Shown here in pieces: positions 1-7,720 of a DNA stretch of 10,656 bases. The position numbers and the translations under genes are program-made. The DNA is from CAKPSH01 sp964634355 (GTDB taxonomy: Bacteria; Bacillota; Clostridia; TANB77; CAG-508). The stretch covers positions 1 through 10,656 of the forward strand of contig CAZWIF010000047.1 of the NCBI GenBank assembly GCA_964634355.1, read 5' to 3'. Below the pieces are notes generated by a model, which saw only the letters and a program-made list of their open reading frames with translations, searched no databases and had not been told where the DNA came from. Every line of letters starts with the position of its first letter. The first letter of the stretch is position 1.

Positions 1-73
1 ATAATTATCACCATTTTCGTGCATAATACATCTCTACAAATTATAATTTAGAGGTCAATTTTTATTAAAAGAC

Positions 74-102
74 TTGTTTTTTTATGAAATTTATGGGATA
101 AT
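74..102 (+). promoter_or_regulatory. Putative sigma-A promoter of the coupling ATPase gene
   Basis: A TTGTTT box (74-79) and a GATAAT box (97-102) are separated by 17 bases. Transcription would begin about 25-30 bases before the TTG start at 138. The match is moderate, but the region is very AT-rich, so chance matches are expected. Confidence 0.5.
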
Positions 103-137
103 ATAAAAGTATAATTATGTTGAAAGTGGTGGGATAA

Positions 138-2462
138 TTGAAATATTTAGATAATTTTTTAAAAATACTAAAAACTGATAGAAATACTTTCTTTACATAT
201 GTATTAACATTATTCTCAATATATATAGCTATAGATAGGATTGTAGAACTAATATTTATGTTCCTAACAGGTATTTCCGTATCTTATTGGGGACCTATAA
301 CATATACATTTGCTTTAGCTTGTCCTGTATTTGCATTTCTATTCTCCTATGCATCTAAATTTGCAAAAGATACAACAAGAAAATTCACTTTTTTGGTTTT
401 CTATGCAATTATGCTATATATTATAGGAGTTTCAATGTTCGTTCAATGGTTTAATCAACTAGGATGGTTATTATTACTTTCCGTTCCAAACTATGCTGAA
501 ATTGTTACTGAATTTTATATAGAAACAAAAAGAGCATTCTGTGCTGCTGCATTTTATTTACCAATAACAACCATTGCTTCTTTAGTTACTTTTATATATG
601 CAGATATTGGAGATACTTATACAGAGTATCAATCTATTATGGATTATCCTGGACTTGATATCTCTAAAAAACCGCCTAAACTTGGTCCTTATAGTTATGA
701 GATTAGTTGGGGCACCGATTATGAAACTGGTACAGCAGCCAAAATATGTGAAGCACGCAGATTTGAGCCAACCATGGTTTGTGGTGTTTCCGGTTCTGGA
801 AAAACATCACTTATATTTGAACCTATGATTGCACATGATATAAAACAAAAATATTTCTTTAAAGAAGCTTCTAAGGAATTAGGATATACAGCTTTAAAAA
901 CAGGTCTCGCATCTTTAAATTGTCCATATGATAATACTTACATAAATTCTAATTTTTCTTTAGATATGCTTACAATAAAAGAAGGAAAAGAGAAATTATA
1001 TAAAGCTTATATGCATAAAATGTTACTAAATGAAAATTCACTAACATATAGAAATTTAGGTATTACCTCTATTTCCCCAGATTATGAAACAATATCTCAT
1101 ATGATGGATGTAGCTGATAATTTTAATGTACATTACACATTAATTGATCCCGCAAATCAGAAATCCATAGGAATCAATCCATTTGCTTATGGCTCTCCTG
1201 AAGAGGTTGCAATAGTTATTTCAACAATTCTAGCTAACATGTATTTCACGCAACATCCTACTCATGATGAAGCTTATAGGCAAAACGAAGCTGCTCAAGC
1301 AGTTGAAAATCTTTCAATATTATTGAGCGAAATGTATCCAAGACTTCATGATGGTCAACTTGCAAATATAGAAGACATATTAGATATGTTAAATGATTTT
1401 GAATTGATAAGAAAATTATGTGACAAAGTTAAAGAGTATCCTGACCTTGTTACTAAATATAAATTACAACTTAACTATTTTAGTAAATATTTCTCTTTAG
1501 ATAGTGAATTTATTCATGAAACTGAAGAATCTGTACATGCTGCAATTACTCAATTGGATAGTTTACTAAGAATTAGTGGTCTTAGAAATATTTTATGTAA
1601 TAGAAATAATAATATCAATTTTGATGATGCACTTGCAAATGGAGAAATTATTTTCGTATGTACTAGACGTGGAGATTTAGGACCTGTTCTTCATAAAGCA
1701 TTTGGGTTGTTCTTCTTATTATCAATGCAATATGCTGTTTTAAAAAGACCAGGAAATGAAAATACACGTATTCCTAACTTCTTATATATTGATGAATTTG
1801 CTGATTTTGCTTGTAAAAATACTATGCCTTTATTCACAATGTATAGAAAATATAGAGTCGGAACTGTAATTTCTATCCAAAATCTAGACCAATTAAGAGT
1901 TTCAGAAAACTCTTTACAAACTATTTCTGCTAACTGTATTTCAAAAATTGTATTTGGTAATAACAGTCCTGAGGATAATGAATGGTGGTCAAAAGAAATG
2001 GGACATAGAAAAATATGGAAATTCTCTGTTGATTATCATATCGGTGGTCCTGGTGATAATAAAACCAGTGATTTAAAGAGTGGCTCATGGGATTGGTCTC
2101 CTTGGTTTAAACCAGAAGCAATTCAAACTCTTGCATTTAAGAAAGGTTTATTTAAGACCAAAGATGCTAGTGGTAAATTATATTCTGCTAAAATATCATT
2201 AAATTTTATTGGCTCTGAATATAAAGAACCCCATTCTAGTAAAACATTTGACTTTGCTAAATTTAATGCTTCTTCTACAAAGAATAAAAATACTTATCAA
2301 AATATGGATGATGCTTTGCATGGACGTCGTCGTAAATTTAAAAGTTTTGATGACTACTCTACGGATGAGGATATTGATCCTATTCAAACAGATTCAAATT
2401 TCTTATTTAATAATAATGATGCAGTTATATTTGATATTAATAAAAAAAATGATGAAAACTAA
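138..2462 (+). CDS. VirD4/TraG-type coupling ATPase (conjugative DNA-transfer family)
   Basis: This 774-residue protein looks like a type IV coupling protein, the membrane ATPase that delivers relaxase-bound DNA to a secretion channel. The first ~155 residues hold several hydrophobic segments (about 17-42, 53-72, 83-105 and 135-155). The motor domain follows, with Walker A GVSGSGKTS (216-224), a family-typical LIDPANQKSIGINPF segment (335-349), Walker B NFLYIDEFAD (547-556) and a sensor-like SIQNLDQL (579-586). The last ~80 residues are polar and low-complexity, probably cytoplasmic and disordered. The start is TTG, preceded by a GGTGGG-rich ribosome binding site (128-133); the next in-frame Met (residue 41) would cut into the first membrane segment. 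No relaxase or channel gene is visible nearby. Its convergent neighbour resembles the replication-relaxation family, which often travels with such ATPases. The family assignment is solid; a role in active transfer is inferred. Confidence 0.85.
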   Translation: MKYLDNFLKILKTDRNTFFTYVLTLFSIYIAIDRIVELIFMFLTGISVSYWGPITYTFALACPVFAFLFSYASKFAKDTTRKFTFLVFYAIMLYIIGVSMFVQWFNQLGWLLLLSVPNYAEIVTEFYIETKRAFCAAAFYLPITTIASLVTFIYADIGDTYTEYQSIMDYPGLDISKKPPKLGPYSYEISWGTDYETGTAAKICEARRFEPTMVCGVSGSGKTSLIFEPMIAHDIKQKYFFKEASKELGYTALKTGLASLNCPYDNTYINSNFSLDMLTIKEGKEKLYKAYMHKMLLNENSLTYRNLGITSISPDYETISHMMDVADNFNVHYTLIDPANQKSIGINPFAYGSPEEVAIVISTILANMYFTQHPTHDEAYRQNEAAQAVENLSILLSEMYPRLHDGQLANIEDILDMLNDFELIRKLCDKVKEYPDLVTKYKLQLNYFSKYFSLDSEFIHETEESVHAAITQLDSLLRISGLRNILCNRNNNINFDDALANGEIIFVCTRRGDLGPVLHKAFGLFFLLSMQYAVLKRPGNENTRIPNFLYIDEFADFACKNTMPLFTMYRKYRVGTVISIQNLDQLRVSENSLQTISANCISKIVFGNNSPEDNEWWSKEMGHRKIWKFSVDYHIGGPGDNKTSDLKSGSWDWSPWFKPEAIQTLAFKKGLFKTKDASGKLYSAKISLNFIGSEYKEPHSSKTFDFAKFNASSTKNKNTYQNMDDALHGRRRKFKSFDDYSTDEDIDPIQTDSNFLFNNNDAVIFDINKKNDEN

Positions 2463-2464
2463 AA

Positions 2465-2497
2465 AATAATTCCCCAGTTTAGCTGGGGATTATTTTT
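2465..2497 (+). terminator. Intrinsic terminator of the coupling ATPase gene
   Basis: CCCCAG (2472-2477) pairs with CTGGGG (2483-2488) around a five-base loop. The stem is extended by AATAAT/ATTATT with one bulged T, and runs into a T-rich tract (2493-2497). It begins three bases after the stop codon. Confidence 0.85.
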
Positions 2498-2520
2498 AGT
2501 TAAAATGCAGTGTATATTAA

Positions 2521-2548
2521 GGCTTTCCGATTTGTTCTTAGGAAAGCC
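2521..2548 (-). terminator. Hairpin, probable terminator of the minus-strand winged-helix gene
   Basis: GGCTTTCC (2521-2528) and GGAAAGCC (2541-2548) form a perfect 8-bp stem with a 12-base loop. It lies 12 bases beyond the stop of the minus-strand gene ending at 2560. The minus-strand sequence after the stem (TTAATATAC) has only a weak T-tract. The hairpin is certain; terminator function is likely rather than proven. Confidence 0.6.
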
Positions 2549-2559
2549 CTTTAAACTTT

Positions 2560-3504
2560 CTATATGTCTAGTAATTTTAATTCTACATTTACCATCTTAT
2601 ATTTATTTGTTTCAGTATCAAGTTTAAATTCTACAAGTGAATCTACTAGACTTTCCTTATTTTGTCTTAAATCTGTTGTAAAATATAATTTTATTTTTGG
2701 TATTTCTAGCCCTTTCATAACTATATTTTTGTATGTTTCTACAATATGTTTTTCGTCTTCACAGTTTATTATTAACTGTGGTAATGCATTATATCCAGAA
2801 TCTCCTGGTACAAAGTTATTATAAAAATCTCCGTAGAATTTCATTTTATCTTCTAGTTTCTTTTCCCAGTCGTCTTCTCTCCTAATTACTTCAAAAATGA
2901 ATATTATTGATTTTGAATTTTTAGTAAGTTTTACACTTCCACCTGTCGCTTTAAACGTCTTTCCTAATGTTTTTGCAGTTAAAGAAGGTTTTACTGTATA
3001 TTCATCAAAAGCTTTTACTTTTCTTAAATATGCTAATAATATTTGATTTCCTGCCAATCTCTTTTTAATCATTCCTACTGGCTTAGTATTATCACTTGGT
3101 TGCCACTTACATTCTATGCCCCTTGATGTTAGCAAATATTTTCCCATTTTTTCTAAACAGTAAACTCTATATGTACCTTTTCCTTCTTCCAGTGAAGAAA
3201 AATAATATCTTGTTAACATCTTAGATTTTACCATTTGTTCTAACTTATTATTTAACTTATCTTGAGTTCCATATTCTACCTTTTTGTAATCTAATACTTG
3301 ACATAGCTGTCTTGATGTGATGAATTCGAATTCATTTAGAATTTCCAATATTGTAAAATGCAATTCATTTATATGCCCTAAGTTTATTTTGTTTACAATT
3401 TGTTGCATTGATACATATCCATCTTTCCCATCAAATGTTTTTATTTCTCCTTTTTTTACAGCAAAAGGTGATACTGTTGCTTCGATTTGACTATCTTCTA
3501 CCAT
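2560..3504 (-). CDS. Winged-helix protein resembling replication-relaxation family
   Basis: This is a 314-residue soluble protein. Residues ~49-127 read as a winged-helix DNA-binding domain: a helix around ILEILNEFEFITSRQLCQVL, a second helix (LNNKLEQMVKSKMLTRYYF), then a wing and a YCLEKMGKYLL segment. This is the order seen in the Replic_Relax family of plasmid and conjugative-element proteins. The C-terminal half has a strand-helix pattern (FIFEVIRREDDWEKKLEDKM, then a predicted strand LPQLIIN) that recalls the nuclease-like fold of that family, though a catalytic set is not convincing. ATG at 3504 is chosen over an upstream TTG at 3522, because AAGGAGG lies six bases before the ATG and would fall inside the longer version. 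It is convergent with the coupling ATPase. Family assignment is by pattern only; a generic winged-helix regulator remains possible. Confidence 0.65.
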   Translation of the reverse strand: MVEDSQIEATVSPFAVKKGEIKTFDGKDGYVSMQQIVNKINLGHINELHFTILEILNEFEFITSRQLCQVLDYKKVEYGTQDKLNNKLEQMVKSKMLTRYYFSSLEEGKGTYRVYCLEKMGKYLLTSRGIECKWQPSDNTKPVGMIKKRLAGNQILLAYLRKVKAFDEYTVKPSLTAKTLGKTFKATGGSVKLTKNSKSIIFIFEVIRREDDWEKKLEDKMKFYGDFYNNFVPGDSGYNALPQLIINCEDEKHIVETYKNIVMKGLEIPKIKLYFTTDLRQNKESLVDSLVEFKLDTETNKYKMVNVELKLLDI

Positions 3505-3510
3505 TTCTTT

Positions 3511-3517
3511 CCTCCTT
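3511..3517 (-). promoter_or_regulatory. Ribosome binding site fixing the start at 3504
   Basis: AAGGAGG on the minus strand sits six bases before the ATG at 3504. It is a near-perfect anti-16S match and would be coding sequence if the upstream TTG at 3522 were used, so it argues for the shorter protein. Confidence 0.85.
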
Positions 3518-3557
3518 ACCAAATGGATATATCATATTCCATTTTATTTACATATTT

Positions 3558-3586
3558 ATTATACACACATTATATAAATTTTGCAA
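3558..3586 (-). promoter_or_regulatory. Sigma-A promoter of the winged-helix gene
   Basis: On the minus strand, TTGCAA (3581-3586) and a consensus TATAAT (3558-3563) are separated by exactly 17 bases. The predicted leader to the ATG at 3504 is about 45-50 bases. No obvious operator palindrome overlaps it, apart from the TTGCAA box itself being self-complementary. Confidence 0.7.
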
Positions 3587-3658
3587 GTTTTTATATTTTT
3601 TCATCAGGGTCATTTCATCAGATTTAACAATATTTTTATATTATGTTTTTATTTTTTA

Positions 3659-3678
3659 GGCACGGTGTATACCGTGCC
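3659..3678 (-). terminator. GC-rich hairpin after the acidic surface-protein gene
   Basis: GGCACGGT (3659-3666) pairs perfectly with ACCGTGCC (3671-3678) around a four-base loop. It starts seven bases after the stop codon at 3686-3688 on the minus strand. It is one of the most GC-rich short stretches in the window. The minus strand after the stem is A-rich rather than T-rich, so it is not a canonical intrinsic terminator. Its position still favours a 3'-end role. Confidence 0.5.
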
Positions 3679-3685
3679 CATAGAA

Positions 3686-5372
3686 TTATTCTTTTGAAAT
3701 TATTACTTTGTTTATATATCCAGCATCGTCCTTATCCATCGATATGGAATATATACTTGTAGACTCAATACTAGTCATACTATTCANNNNNNNNNNNNNN
3801 NNNNNNNNNNNNNNNNNNNNNNNNNNNNNNNNNNNNNNNNNNNNNNNNNNNNNNNNNNNNNNNNNNNNNNNNNNNNNNNNNNNNNNTTGATTCTTGTGCT
3901 TTTTCTATAATAGCATTTCCATTAGTCATAACTTCAGTTAAATAATTGCTCAATTCCTCTTCTGTGGCTGTTACCAGATTTAATGAATTTGAATTATTAA
4001 ATGTCGTCACGTCTATGCTATTTACATATTCTAGTTCATCATTTATATTTAATGTTAATTCTATAATATCTTCATCCTCTTCTAAATAGATATTAACTGT
4101 ATTTTTAATTACCCTTGTAGTATCTGTATTTGTTACCTGAACTGACGTTATTGTACAGTTAAATTTCAATTCATTATCATCATCCAAGTATTCTACTGAA
4201 ATTTCACTTTGGTTATTAATCTTGTCTACATTAATACTTATAGCCATTTCATCCATATTAAAGCTCATAGTCATATTATTTTCTGTGTTTACTACATTCA
4301 TAACTTCAACATCATCTTCATATATGTATAAATTGTGTGTGCTGTCTCCTAATATTGCAGTAATCTTGTCATTTGTGTCTTCGTTAATTTCAATACCAAA
4401 TCCATATGTTTCAAAGTTTGTACAATATACTGAAATTTTCACAGTCACGTCTTCATCTAAATTTAGTAACTTTGTTTTTATATTTTCTATAAATTCTAAT
4501 AAATCATCCTCTGTAAAGTCATTATATACTAATTGTATTCTTTCTATAATCATTGCTTTTCCTGTAGTATCCTCTTCTAAAGTTTTTAAGTAATTTCCCA
4601 TTAATTCTGCTATTTGAGTTTTATTTAAAGTAAAGCTTACTTCTGAACATCCCTTACTAACTCCATCTACTGTTATAGTTGTCTTTTCTTCTACCAACAT
4701 ATCACTTGTTATATAATTTAAAAGTATATCACCATAATACTCTGTCCAATGAGCCTTTTCTTCATCAGTAAGTGTTAGATTTATTTTGCTTTGTGCTTCA
4801 CATAGTTCTTCAAGTTTTTCTATTGCTGTTAAATATTCACTATACTCATCACTTGATTGCAATTCATTTTTTGTAAATGTTATATATTTTTCATTTAATT
4901 CCTTTGATACAAAAGATAATCTATTATTGTCATATTCAACATTTGCAGATATTTTTTCTATTATATCTCCTAATTCAAGAGATATGCTTTCATTTATAAT
5001 ATTATTTCCATAGTCTGCTTCAAGTGTATTTGTAATTGTTGAATTTTCCACTGTATCTATTAACTCTGTTATTACCTTATCCATTCCATTAATTGCATCA
5101 AGTTCAGCGATTTTAAATTCATCTAAACTTGCTGTAATTGTGGTTTGCTCTTTAAATGGAGTTGTAGACTTTTTTTGGTAATATTGTGAGGTCTCTTCTA
5201 TTTCAGAAGTTTCCATAGATAATTTATCTCCTATTTCAGATAAACCTTTTACCATTTTCTGTCCACTTGTTAACGCTATTTTTCCTGTTACTACCATAGC
5301 TCCAACAGAAGCTGCTAATGCTATGATTAACACTAAAATCACTACTAAAATTATGATTATTTTTTTCTTCAT
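3686..5372 (-). CDS. Membrane-anchored acidic extracytoplasmic protein, unknown function (interrupted by assembly gap)
   Basis: I do not recognise this family. The protein opens with a short basic start and one hydrophobic segment (residues ~4-29), giving an N-terminal anchor or uncleaved signal. A long, acidic, Thr/Asn-rich region with alternating strand-like segments follows, presumably outside the cell. About 495 residues are readable before the 100-N gap (3787-3886). On the far side an open frame continues for 33 residues, ending in GYINKVIISKE and a TAA at 3686-3688. I take this as the true C-terminus. The two pieces are in different frames if the gap is taken as 100 bases; the frame closes if the true gap is a multiple of three. 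ATG at 5372 is preceded by GGGAGGG seven bases upstream. No catalytic motif, sorting signal or repeat is visible. It is transcribed divergently from udk and probably alone. Confidence 0.75.
3787..3886. other. Assembly gap (100 N)
   Basis: Exactly 100 N suggests a scaffold gap of arbitrary recorded length. It interrupts the minus-strand surface-protein gene near its 3' end. Reading-frame continuity on both sides suggests the missing length is a multiple of three, if one gene spans it. Confidence 0.95.
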
Positions 5373-5397
5373 TATACAACCCTCCCATAAATTTAGT

Positions 5398-5414
5398 TAT
5401 CAAAAATTTTGATA
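5398..5414. promoter_or_regulatory. Palindrome in the leader of the surface-protein gene
   Basis: TATCAAAA (5398-5405) and TTTTGATA (5407-5414) form a perfect 8-bp inverted repeat around a single base. It lies between the likely -10 box (TATAAT, minus strand, 5436-5441) and the ribosome binding site at 5380-5386. The near-zero spacing suits a dimeric repressor site better than an RNA hairpin. The matching -35 (TAGTAA, 5459-5464) is weak. In sequence this AT-rich the palindrome may be chance. Confidence 0.35.
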
Positions 5415-5494
5415 GCTTTTTCCCCTTCAAAATTTATTATAACATATTTAAATTTTTTTTACTATTATTATTTGCAATTTTTTATTCCTTTTTG

Positions 5495-5523
5495 TTGAAT
5501 TATGTCAAAATCTGTTATATAAT
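5495..5523 (+). promoter_or_regulatory. Sigma-A promoter of udk
   Basis: TTGAAT (5495-5500) and consensus TATAAT (5518-5523) are spaced by exactly 17 bases. The predicted leader is only about 20 bases and contains a GGGGG ribosome binding site just before the ATG at 5551. There is no room for a riboswitch. Confidence 0.8.
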
Positions 5524-5550
5524 AAACAAAATATATTTTTTGGGGGTTTT

Positions 5551-6168
5551 ATGAAAACAATAATTATAGGTATAGCTGGGGGTAGTGGCTCTGGAAAGAC
5601 TACTCTAGCTCAGAATTTGCAAAAGGAATTTAAGGATGATATTCTTTTATTATCTCATGATTTTTATTATAAGCAACATGACGATTTAAGCTTTGAAGAA
5701 AGACAGAAATTGAATTATGACCATCCTGATGCATTTGATACAGATTTATTAATAAAACATTTAAAAGAATTAAAGAAGGGACACTCTATTGCTCATCCTG
5801 TATATTCTTTTGTTAATCACAATAGAGAAAATTTTACAGTGACTGTTGAACCAAGAAAAATAATTATAGTCGATGGTATTCTCATTTTTGAAAATAAAGA
5901 ATTATCAAAATTAATGGATATAAAAATATATGTAGATACAGACTCGGATATTCGCTTTATACGTAGACTTGTACGAGATGTTAGTGAAAGAGGAAGAACT
6001 ATTGACTCTGTTATTGCACAATATTGTAGCACAGTAAAACCTATGCATGAGCAATTTGTTGAATACAGCAAAAAAAATGCTAACATCATTGTTCCAGAAG
6101 GTGGAAACAATGCAATAGCATTAGATATGATTTCTCAACATATAAAAAATATGTTACCTAATTTATAA
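5551..6168 (+). CDS. udk: Uridine kinase
   Basis: The enzyme phosphorylates uridine and usually cytidine to the monophosphate with ATP or GTP, in cytoplasmic pyrimidine salvage. At 205 residues it is the usual bacterial length. Family hallmarks appear in order: P-loop GGSGSGKTT (10-18), HDFYY (36-40) with the conserved Asp, NYDHPDAFD (55-63), PVYSF (83-87), VDGILIFE (107-114), the Arg-rich lid region RRLVRDVSERGR (138-149), and the C-terminal FVEYSKKNANIIVPEGG block (169-185). The ATG has a GGGGG ribosome binding site six to ten bases upstream and its own strong promoter. It is monocistronic, lying divergent from the surface-protein gene and convergent with the sortase operon. Nothing is missing from the catalytic set. 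A phosphoribulokinase-like relative is less likely given the PVYSF and NYDHPDAFD motifs. Confidence 0.95.
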   Translation: MKTIIIGIAGGSGSGKTTLAQNLQKEFKDDILLLSHDFYYKQHDDLSFEERQKLNYDHPDAFDTDLLIKHLKELKKGHSIAHPVYSFVNHNRENFTVTVEPRKIIIVDGILIFENKELSKLMDIKIYVDTDSDIRFIRRLVRDVSERGRTIDSVIAQYCSTVKPMHEQFVEYSKKNANIIVPEGGNNAIALDMISQHIKNMLPNL

Positions 6169-6196
6169 CAAAAGGACGTGACTTTGTTCAAAAAAC

Positions 6197-6246
6197 AAGA
6201 CTAAGATTTTCTAAATGGCGAAGCCATATAAGAAAATCTTAGTCTT
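6197..6246. terminator. Long nested hairpin shared by udk and the sortase operon
   Basis: A perfect 16-bp inverted repeat (6197-6212 with 6231-6246) encloses a second small hairpin (ATGGC 6215-6219 with GCCAT 6223-6227, GAA loop). It separates two convergent transcription units. On the minus strand the stem is followed by GTTTTTTG, a good U-tract, so it is a convincing terminator for the sortase operon. On the plus strand no strong T-run follows, so termination of udk there may be weaker. Confidence 0.8.
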
Positions 6247-6259
6247 CCATATTTATCAA

Positions 6260-7087
6260 TTATTCTTCCTTTGCAGTTAATGCTGAAATTATATTAAATA
6301 TAATTCCTACTATTATTGCAATAATTCCAATAATAGTAAATTTATTTAATATATCAGATACTATTGTTTCTAATATCATAGATATATTATCATTAAATAT
6401 TGTTACTCCTGATGTATTTATATACATTTTTTCAAGTATTTCAACTAAAATCAATAATCCTCCACTGCTAATTAATGATACTCCTAAATACTTTAATGTT
6501 TGAGTAATATTCTTTCTATTTATTATCATTAATATTAAAATAAACACTACCGTTACCGCATATACTACATACTTTGCTATAGTAACCATTGGAATAATTT
6601 TGTATACTACTTTTCCTATACTATTTAATGCACTTGCTGAATATACTACTGAACTGTAATATGTATCTATAATCGTTTCTTCAAATGTCTGTATTTGACT
6701 TTTAACTGATGAGGTTATCAATATATTGTTGTCTTCAGCATATTCTTTAATGTTCTCGTCTAATTTCTCCTTCATCGTTTCTGTATCTATATCAAGTTCA
6801 TCATTATTATATATCACATCTAATATGTTGCTCATATCCTTTTTAATTTGCTCACTATCGTAAACACCTTCAAAGACACTTGTATCCATACCTGATTGCA
6901 TTATGTAATTTTCAAATCCATCCATTATTGTTTTTTCTAATTTTTCATAATATCCTATTTTCTCTAGCATGTCTTCTACATATTCTCTATTTAATACTGT
7001 ATTTTCTGTAATTCCCAATATTATTGACATTATAATAAGGATAATCAATAAAAAGGATATTATATATGATGTTATTTTTTTTACCAT
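6260..7087 (-). CDS. Four-helix membrane protein of the sortase operon, unknown function
   Basis: This is a 275-residue integral membrane protein I cannot assign to a named family. There is one N-terminal hydrophobic helix (~5-25), a mostly polar, acidic and helical domain (~27-160) probably outside the cell, then three more membrane helices (~168-188, 198-217 and 248-270) and a short tail ending AKEE. Its ATG directly abuts the sortase stop codon (TAA-ATG, no spacer). Its ribosome binding site (AAGGAG, around 7098-7103) lies inside the end of the sortase gene, implying coupled translation. It is the last gene before the strong terminator at 6197-6246. Linkage suggests a role with the sortase or its substrate, for example assembly, retention or quality control, but that is inference; no catalytic motif is visible. 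Confidence 0.8.
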   Translation of the reverse strand: MVKKITSYIISFLLIILIIMSIILGITENTVLNREYVEDMLEKIGYYEKLEKTIMDGFENYIMQSGMDTSVFEGVYDSEQIKKDMSNILDVIYNNDELDIDTETMKEKLDENIKEYAEDNNILITSSVKSQIQTFEETIIDTYYSSVVYSASALNSIGKVVYKIIPMVTIAKYVVYAVTVVFILILMIINRKNITQTLKYLGVSLISSGGLLILVEILEKMYINTSGVTIFNDNISMILETIVSDILNKFTIIGIIAIIVGIIFNIISALTAKEE

Positions 7088-7708
7088 TTAATATAGCTCC
7101 TTTTCTATTAATTTTGAGTATGTTATAAATCTATGTGTAGCATGACCTATGCTATCTGATGGATAACATGTATATAACATAAGTATTTCCTCTTCCCTTT
7201 GTGCGTACACAGCATCTGTTTCAGATTGATGTACTATTTTAGTTTCATATATTTCATATACAAATCTTCCATAAGTTGTTTCAATCTCTATAGTATCTCC
7301 TATATTTACAGTATATAAGTATTTTAAAAATCCAGATGTATCATGTGCCATACAAATTATTGATCCACCTTCTCCTGGAAAATATGAACCACTAGAATGA
7401 CCTACTCCTTTTTTTAAGATGTCCAATGTATCTCCAAAATATAGTGGTAATTCAACATCAATAGATGCAATAGTTAATATACCGTATTTTTCTCCATATG
7501 CGGGATATGACTCTAAATGTGTTCCATTTTCATTTATTTTTACTTCGTTTTCTTCAGTATTACTTTCACTTACAGACACTACCTTCACTAGTGCCACTGC
7601 CCTTGTAAGTGTTTCTCCTAGTAACACATTTATAAGTACACAAATTATTATTATAAATAGTAAAGCAACCATTATATTACTAACAGTTGCTTTTATTACT
7701 TTTTTCAT
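7088..7708 (-). CDS. Class D-like sortase
   Basis: Sortases are membrane cysteine transpeptidases that cut a C-terminal sorting signal and attach the protein to the cell envelope. This one is 206 residues: an N-terminal membrane helix (~10-31), a spacer, then the sortase barrel starting near YGILTIASIDVELPLYFG (75-92). The expected catalytic residues are all visible: His122 in MAHDT, Cys181 in LYTCYP, and Arg193 in THRFITYSKL. The GVGHSSGSYFPGEGGS segment (101-116) and the TCYP motif favour class D over classes A and B; the subclass is not certain. It lies 12 bases after the stop of its probable substrate gene, with a TAGGAA-type ribosome binding site, and directly abuts the downstream membrane-protein gene. 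Encoding one substrate beside one sortase suggests a dedicated enzyme. Confidence 0.9.
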   Translation of the reverse strand: MKKVIKATVSNIMVALLFIIIICVLINVLLGETLTRAVALVKVVSVSESNTEENEVKINENGTHLESYPAYGEKYGILTIASIDVELPLYFGDTLDILKKGVGHSSGSYFPGEGGSIICMAHDTSGFLKYLYTVNIGDTIEIETTYGRFVYEIYETKIVHQSETDAVYAQREEEILMLYTCYPSDSIGHATHRFITYSKLIEKELY

Positions 7709-7720
7709 TCAATTTCCTAC

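Noticed and set aside
1..24. Possible minus-strand gene start (ATG at 24) running off the left edge
   Set aside because: Only eight codons are visible and the ribosome binding site is poor. A TTAATA/TATAAT promoter-like pair nearby is not enough to call a gene.
598..828. Open frame within the coupling ATPase gene
   Set aside because: It overlaps a strongly supported gene in another frame and has no family features.
3505..3522. TTG start giving six extra N-terminal residues to the winged-helix protein
   Set aside because: The extension would translate through the AAGGAGG ribosome binding site, which is ideally spaced for the ATG at 3504.
3787..3886. Low-complexity repeat
   Set aside because: It is a run of N, an assembly gap rather than biological sequence.
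4222..5013. Plus-strand open frames inside the surface-protein gene
   Set aside because: They are Ser/Ile/Phe-rich antisense shadows of an AT-rich gene, with no ribosome binding sites.
5373..5550. Riboswitch or T-box in the divergent region before udk
   Set aside because: The udk leader is only about 20 bases after a clear promoter, and no structured leader is visible.
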